Shown here in pieces: positions 28,601 to 37,600 of a DNA stretch of 64,000 bases. Location: NCBI RefSeq assembly GCF_963678635.1, contig NC_087070.1, forward strand, positions 2,795,157 through 2,859,156. The letters are read 5' to 3'. Under the pieces are notes generated by a model. It did not search any database. It was given only the letters and a program-made list of their open reading frames with translations, and was not told the DNA's origin. The position numbers and the translations under genes are program-made. Within the stretch, counting starts at the first letter, position 1. Each line of letters begins with the position of its first letter. Origin of the DNA: Symsagittifera roscoffensis. Lineage: Eukaryota > Xenacoelomorpha > Acoela > Convolutidae.

Positions 28601-31600
28601 CTGTAAATGTATAAAGAAAGCAATCCTCACATTTGCCCTAGCAACAGTCCTTCTAATTCTTTTTTTGGAAGAATATTATAATAAACACAAAATTTCTCAC
28701 TAAAGTAATAATTCAAAAAACCATCAAAAATTGCTACCCAACAGTCACAGCATCAGTCTTCACCGACATCATCCCAAGATAACCAAACACCACCTTCAAC
28801 TACTCAAAATCCTCAAACGTCTACACGAATTTCTTTTCAAGACAATCCATACACTTTTGAAGAACGACATACTCGTTTATCAGAATCACTAGAACCAGTC
28901 CAACGACAAGCACCTTTAAGCGAACCAACATATAACCTATACCCAACACTACCACAAGAACTAAGTAGAATAAGAAATTCTAGTCAAAACCAAAATACAG
29001 TCGAAATAAATAGACAAATTATACATCCTCGACGAAACAGAAATTTTCAAACTCCCCGAGTTCATTTTGATATACCTCAATCCCCATCACAAAACACTCC
29101 AGAAAACCCCATTGGTATATTACCAGAAACCCCTACGCTTCTTTCACAACGTAGCACCTCAAGCCTACCATCAGATTACTTAGGTTCAACACCAACATCT
29201 GAGCAAATACGTGAAAATCCCTTTAACCCCCCAAACCAGGCATCACGATTTCCATATTGGACTACACATTCATTTACACAAGGTGAACCAAATTTAGTCA
29301 ATGACCCCATAGATATTTCTACGGATACAACAACATCCTCATCACTACCAGAAACATTATCACTACCATCAACACCATCAATAAGCCAGTTTTCACCACC
29401 ACCCTTTAACTTAAACTTTCCAAATAATCTCGACGCCAGATATCGAGAACAATCATCAATAAATATTCCTTTAAGACTAGATTGGAATACATTCACAGCA
29501 CCTCCACCACTATTTGGACAACATCAAGAAAGTAACCGCCTTCATAACTGGGCACTTAATAGATTACAATATCGCCAAGATATTCACAACGATATCCGTG
29601 ATCACAATATTCAAATACTCCAACAAAACAGTTTACAATTAAAATTTGAAATCACAGTTAAGTTAAATAATATTACCCAACATCCCTACCCATTAAATCC
29701 ACCTAACATAACAGCTCAATCACTACCACCACCGTTTATAACTACTGAAGTAATATACAAATACGACAGATATACCAAAAACACAATTGGCTACATTACA
29801 TTTTATAATCCATACTCAGGATTATCATACACATGTATATTCTAAAATTATTAATTTTTCTCCAACTCCCTTTTCTAGTAATCTCAAATCAAAACATAAA
29901 CCCTTCCCCTCGTACAGGACCACAAGATTTACTAGTAACACATTACGACTGTGAAGAAAATGAACAAAAAACACTACATAAATATGCAATAAATCAAGTA
30001 TCACAATGTGAAACAGAACCACAAGCTATAGAAACCACAGATGTAATAGCAACACTCTATTCAAAAGCCCGAGCAACAACAGTTACAGGTTATAAAGTCA
30101 CAGCAACATTTTCCGAAAAGAAAGTACATTGTTCACAAGTCTCGAATGGAAACAAAAACCGACTTGACCATGAATCATTCTATCAAAGTAATATAGAACG
30201 TCTTTTACATCTCAATCCCGACGATTGTAAAAATGAATTACTAAGACTAAACATCACACAAAATAAAAACTCCCAAAGAAAATTAGTTAATTTTCAAGTT
30301 TTTTCAGACTCTGTACATCAATCACAACTTGAAAGACACCAAGGACATATAAAACTAGACGAAAAATACCCGTATAACGGCGCACACGGACGATTAACCT
30401 ATGACCTACACGATAAACATTGGATACCACACATTGGTATAAATGACCCATCAAACTGCAAAGCAGACACAAAAAATAAAGGATACCAAGAAATAATGTT
30501 TTTCGATTGGAAAATACAACTCGAAAAAATACAACTAACACGAGATTTATCAGATAATACAATGATCTATCAAGGAATCCGATTACCTTGTAAAAATGAT
30601 CAAGGTTATTGCGACCCTACAACGAGAACACAAGCAACAATTGTTTGGTTCCCCGAAGATACATGTACAACATTTCAAGTAGCAAAAATACACGCTCGTA
30701 TGATAAAATTTCACGAAAAATATTTTATACAATCAATTCCATATGAACAAGTCCATCCATCACGAAAACTAAGTTCTAATTTTAGAAACATTGACAATAT
30801 AGAAAATAAATTGACACGTTTTCAAATATATCAAGAAACAGAACTTGCATGTAAATACAGGAATCCACTTCACAGAACACAATACTCTGAAATATTAGTT
30901 GAATACGAAAAAGGATTCGACATGACCACTGGAAAAATAAAAATCGACCCATATGCCACAGGTCATCCTTTAAACGAAGGAACATCCTATATACCAGTTA
31001 ATTTTCAAAAAAGCAACGGACAACCTGGTGGACATCTAAAACCCCATGACACCAGAAGCACACGCTTACAAGAATTATCACTAATGAATACTACATATTT
31101 CGGTAATATCCACTATGATATTCATTTAGATATGAAACTAGATTATACAATTAGCCGAATTTTTCAAGAAATGTCACTCTCCGAATTAGAAACACTACAC
31201 CACCTATGCGAATTAGAACGAACACAAATATTACAATCACTTGCACTAGCAGTATTAAAAATACCCTATGCAGGATACTTATTATCTGGAAATAGATCAA
31301 ATTTTTTAGACTATGAAGGAAACATCTTATGGTTTTATACTTGTACTAAAAAAGTATCACCACTATACGTTTTTGAAGATAAACGATGTTATAAAAGAAT
31401 CCCTATCTTTTATAAGAATAAAGTACATTTCGTGGATACACTTTCACGAAGAACCTATTTCTGGGATACCGCAGTCCCATGTGGATCAGAAAATAGCCAC
31501 AATGTAGTACAACTAAACCCTGATGAAAATAAATATTATCTTCTCACTCCATATCCCACATTAATGCAATCACTCAAAAAATTTTCACCAGAAAGCATTC

Positions 31601-34600
31601 GCGCTATCGCTCGAAACCCAAATATAGACTTACAATCAATAGGAATCTATTCAAAATCAGATATTCAACATCACATTAGAACACAACAATTCCAAGAATT
31701 ATTAACACAAATGGACACTATACAAAGACAATCAATTGACCAAAATCTACGCAAACTTGCAGAAACCGCAGGTTTTGCCGATATCTACACACAAGACTAT
31801 AGCGGATATTTTAAAGACATTAAAGATTATATATATCTAAACGGCGAAAAATACCGTCCCCAAGATATATCACCAATCAACATTTTTAGCTTTGTTACAC
31901 TCAAGAATGAAATCCTTGATTTTCTAGGATGGCCCTACTACATCTTAGAAAAATTGACTATTTTATACGCAATGTTTAACTTTATTGGATTTCTTTTCTC
32001 ACTCTTAAAAGGAATCTACAATACATGTGCTATACACACACAAGTAAACAGACAAGCAAGCGTAGCACGCATACTCTTTGCAGGATTTTTTGGAATTTTT
32101 TCCACATCTATCAACAAAATTCTTTTAGACGCACAAATAAAAGAATATAACACAAAAATAGCAACACGACAAAATACATACGACGAAGAACATAACAATG
32201 TCGACACACAGCCAACGGCACCACAATTACCACCCCTACCAAATAACCATCCACTATCCCTAGTCCCACGAAATTTTCGACATTTAGCAATCACACATAA
32301 TCCAAATTTTCGACTCAATACATCGCAAAGTCCCGTCCAACATATAATAACACATCAATCACAAGATGATAATACTTATGAACAAATTATTGAACAGCCC
32401 CATACCACCGCTTTTCAATCTCAAAATAATAATTTTTTTAGCCCACGATGAGCCGCCAACTTGGATCACTACACCGATCAAATTCCCATCCAACCAATCT
32501 TACCTCTCCAATCCCAATCATACCACTTTTTGCTTTTCCGCCACCCGATTTTCCATCTAGCAATGTAACATCAGGCATGAATTCCGACACTAACTCACAT
32601 ATTTCAGTTTTATACTCCATCTCACAGCTAAATAACCCGAATATTGAAACCCCCGATGAATTTGCCGACTCAGAACCATCCCCATCCAATAATTTTCATA
32701 ACCCTTCTAATTTTTCTCAACCTCCTTTTCAACCCATATTGTCCAATAACCCTGACCCAATCACTCCCACACCCTCTTATGCTTCCCAAGTTACCCCAAC
32801 CTATTCCTCATACCATTCTGACCAATCATCTCATTCTCCAGACACCCCCCGAATCTCCCCAGAGCTAGATAATTTTATTACCCTCCAACAACAACCCTAC
32901 CACCTTAACACCCCGACCATAAACCAAATCTCCTCCACTACAAATTCATCCAATCCCCCTACACCCTCTTCAAATTATACTGAATCATTAACACCATCAT
33001 CCACATCCACTATATCTTCACTAAACACTAATAGAGCTTACCGCACTTTTAAAAGAAAATTCCCCAACCATCCTTTCCCAGCAAAACCAGGAACAGCCCG
33101 TGAATACATCAACCACCCCCAGCATACTAACACTAAAGAATTTTTAGCTATCACTTTACCCTCGTTTCCACAATACACCTTAAACACCCCTCACGACGCT
33201 AACGAAACACGCAACTTTGTAGATGAATACGTTTTAATGCCCACTCTCTCTTGGACCTCATACTATCATTTCACTAACCCTCTTTGCTTACCTTTATCCA
33301 ACACTTCCATCGATATAGAACGAAACAAAGACATGCTATATCAACTAACTACACCACTAACCGCTAGACAGTTTACTTACGTTGGATATAAAAAATCACT
33401 AAAAATACACACTGCACCTAGAGCTAATGAATATACACTAGAATACTACGATCACAACATCATCAGAGCTAACCAAGATCAATTCTTAGACGACGATCGC
33501 TTCGCTAATCCACAAATCACCGAGAAATTTTTCATCAAGACACCATATGTATTTACACTAAACATCTTCGACCGAAAGTTTGATCACATTATTTCAGAAG
33601 CACTAACAAACACACAAGCATACGAAAGTTTTAAAGAACGCTTCCAAATCTTTTCACTAACCTTTCATTTCCTTGCACCACACGAAAGAGATTTGCACTG
33701 CTCACATGATATTATGTTGCGCACTAAACAAACACATACATACAGTTACTATCGTTTCATCCAAAATCACTTTGACCTCCACACACCCTCTAGACAACCA
33801 CACCATCGTTTTCAATTCATCAATTCAAAATACACTTCACCGTATTTCCTAAATTTCACATATTGTATTAAAGACACTAACCTCCATGGTATTCTTCGTA
33901 ATTATGACCCCATAACCCAATTGTACATTTTCTGCCCCATCACCAAGACCTTCAACGCCGAAGAATCCCGACCCTTCCTTATCCCGCACGAGTTTGTACA
34001 GCCTATAGAAATCCCAATTTTAGAATTCATCCACAACACTAAATTTAACCACAAATTATATAACTTAATCCAAAACACACCTTATGAGTTTGCAGTAGGC
34101 ACTGAAGAACTAACCACTATTAAGGCACTTCAATTGCTTTGGCCACTGCTTCAGACTAAAAATATCATCCGCATTCTAGCTAAACTACTAACAACTTCAG
34201 AACTAATTCACGACATCTTCCCCCACGGTTTTTTCCCCGACGACTAACAGGTAAGTATGAATTAAATGAATATTACTAACTAATTAAAATATTAAAAACT
34301 CACCATTCTTTATCCATGTTTTCTTTAGATATTTTAGCCTTCATCCGACGATCACCTACAAAAACCACAAAAGACAAATAAAAATCGCAAATTTCATCAA
34401 ACAGATTTCAAAAATTCTATTAATCTCTTACACTTATAAATTTATAAATTTAATACTAATGCAGTAAATTCATTTCTAAAATTTTCCCCAAAAGCAGTAA
34501 ATCTAATTATGATGAAAATTTGTAACTTAAAATTCCCCCATAACTAGCAGTAAATTTACAAATTCTATGCAGTAAATTAATAAAATGCAATTGCAGTACT

Positions 34601-37600
34601 AACCCTTTAATATTTTCATTCATTCGCACAGAAATTCTATCCACACTCGCACAGCTCGCCCACGAAGAATTGTTTAAAATAATGAATTTCAGTTTCAAGT
34701 TTTCACACTCAACAACTCTAACATATAATAACATGTTTCAAACTTTCCTTTAACCCGGTTGGAAAGGAATCATATACTAAACAAAACTAACCAACGCAGC
34801 TTACTAAATACCACAAATCATAGAATAACAGCATGACTAAGAAAAGGAAACCAACGGTACCCAAACCGGATTAACCCAGTTTAAAACTGGATAATTTATT
34901 CTTTTGAAGACTATTATAAAGTCTAAGAAAGAAATAATAAAACACAAAAAAGTCGAAAGACAAACCCATACCACGAACAATTTGATTTTTGAAAAAAGGA
35001 CACAACCAACAAAACATAAGTAAGACCACAACAAACTCAACATAAAACGTTGTCACATAACAGGACCCCTCACAAAAACCGCATGAAATCATACTCCCAC
35101 TCCTGGCCTAACCCACCAGGAAGGACGTCCTGAGCATGCTCTATAGCCGGCCTAACCCACCGCGCTACATCCACGCTTTGTGACCACACCACTATTTTTA
35201 ATAAGAGCTACTCAAGTGTGAGTAACTCTTCAAAATAACCGAACTAAAACAAAAAGCTTTTGTGAAAACAACTAACTAAAATCATTATTAAAAAATATTA
35301 AACTAATAAAAGTTTTATAAAATGTAAAATCACATGATGCAATATATAGATCAGAATACAACACCAAGGACGAACATCAAAAGACAAGACGACCCCACTA
35401 CACTCGAGAGAGAATGACCAACTACAATCGATATGCCGCTCACAATCACAACTCAAAGGATTTAGAGTACGACTTGACCTCGCAGAAAAGGACTTCATTG
35501 AACTAGACCAATGACCACCTCGATGTTCAAGTATACGTACAGATCCGAGTAACCAGGCATCCCCTCCACGCACAATCTCCACGCCATTCCCAAACTAGAT
35601 CATACACAAAAGAAGTTCTCCACGCAGAACAGAAAAACCTGACATAGCAAACCATTCTGAAATCAGATTTGAGTTTGTTGCAAAGACGTAGTCGTTGTCA
35701 CTAGAAGACACAACGTCTTATGTCTCTAACTCCAGCTTCCTGGAACTTCCCTAACAAAAGAGGAAACGGAAGAAAATTATGATGTTCGCCAAAAACAAAC
35801 GTCCATCATCCATCCTTCGAATTGCAGAAGAACTATTCTAAAAAACTCTGTAAAACCCGGATGGGTGGAACCTGATCTAAACTACATTTTATGATTGGAT
35901 AAATTAAATGTTTTACCAATGTAAAGTATTTAATATTAACCAATCATGATCCATCTAACTAACAACCCACTTATTTGTAAGTGCTGAAGTTACTTGTAAT
36001 TTCAGCACCAGAGAGATTTGAATTTAACTTAGAAATTAGTTGGACTCTCCCGAGCACTTCAGCAGCCGCAATAAACCAGTATACCCTAGATCTATTGAGC
36101 CTAGCAGAGACTAGTTAAACAACCTGAGACTAGATAGTATAAGAGTAAGATTAGGATCGGTATTAGACTAAGAAGTTGCACGAATCTATCCGGCCGAAAA
36201 TAAGATAGCGTGACGAGCAGACGGTGTACCCTATCCGAAATTACTCTATGAGTTACACTTCGGTCCTAACTCACATGGTCTAGAAACTTTGAAAATTTGG
36301 TTAATCAGTTATACAGAAAACAAAAATTCAAATACTGGCAAAATAGAATTCTGTTTTTCATTTCGATTAGTTGGCTAGAATTAAACACTCTTTTTTTGAG
36401 AACTTTGTTTTTTTGAAATATCCACTTCTATAATTCGACGTTACTCGACAATTATTTGGCTTGAAATTTAAAATATATATGTTTTAGGCGAGGAGATTGT
36501 TTCATTATTACCTGTCAATGAACGAAATAAGGACACTTATATAGGTCTTGTAGTTTTATTGTTTTTCTAGCAAAATCTTGAGAGTTATTCACGCTCAAAT
36601 TTAATTTTCCGCGAATTTTTCCCTGATTTTTTTCTTATTTCGTGGCAAGTTAATTTGCTATATGGAAGGCCGATTATGCTCTTCATTGACAAAAGTGCAT
36701 TATGCGCAAAAACATGAATGACTTTTTGTTTCAGTTTTGGGACTTTAATTTTAGGACTTCCCAGCGGAATACAAAATTAACTAATGATCAAACTTTTTAG
36801 GACTTCCCAGCGGAATACAAAATTAACTAATGATCAAACTTTTGTTTCGCTGATCATGTTTGCGTTGAATCTATCAAAAATACTGTCAATCATGGAAAAA
36901 ATCTGGAAAATCAAAGAATTTTAAGGTGAAATTTTTTTCGATACAATTTTTTTCTTCACTTTTCCAGCTGTCTGATGTCTATGTCTCAGCTACTAAACAG
37001 AAGGCTAAAAAGTAATAACAGTCCCTAGTGAAGTTTTTACTGAATAAATGAAAAAATTAATGGCGCTCCAAATAACGAAAACCAATCTAGAAAAAATTTT
37101 TTTAGCCCAACCCGGTTCAGGGAATCGTGAAGACTCAAAAAAAACAAGGCGGTAGAAATAATGGAATACCATCTCATTCCATATTATATCATAAATGCTA
37201 TTTAAAAAATTTGAGGATAAAAACTTTAACTTGTACTAAAACCTTCCGCGAGCTAAGCAAGTTTTTTCTGTGCTAGTTATTTACACTTTAGTTTGAGCGT
37301 TCTTTTTTTCAAACCTAAGTCGCAAATGCTGCCAGTTTTAGGTTTTTTGATAGCATATGCTTTGACATTCGAATAGTGATAAGTCAACTCAGTTGATGCA
37401 TTTTGAATTCATTAAAATAACCGAAAAAAGCTAATTGTTTCAAAGAACATAACAATCATGAGAATTCGATTCCGGAAAGTTTCTAACTCAATACATCTCG
37501 CAGCTTTTTGAAATGCTTAAATTATAAATAAAGTGGCTTTATGTTTTCAAATTTTTTACAGGCAAAATTATCACGCCCTGCCGAGAGGGCAGGGGGTGAG

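Larger units (their letters stand above)
17363..36273 (+). mobile_element. Intact 18.9-kb Ty3/gypsy-type LTR retroelement with env-like and extra ORFs
   Basis: The boundaries are two 408-bp LTRs, TG...CA, that look identical, flanked by CATG at 17359-17362 and 36274-36277. The primer-binding site starts 2 nt after the 5' LTR. Domain order is Gag, protease, RT, RNase H, integrase, which is the Ty3/gypsy order. Behind pol come five more frames, including a viral-type glycoprotein. Compared with gypsy or errantiviruses of 5-9 kb it is very large. The sense strand is A-rich and G-poor throughout. All long frames are open, so it may be active. It sits in sense orientation in an intron of the DZIP1-like gene. 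Confidence 0.96.

Noticed and set aside
35298-35582. 94-codon frame on the antisense strand of the retroelement 3' region
   Set aside because: No ATG at its start, no domain, and antisense to a region with no evidence of antisense promoters.
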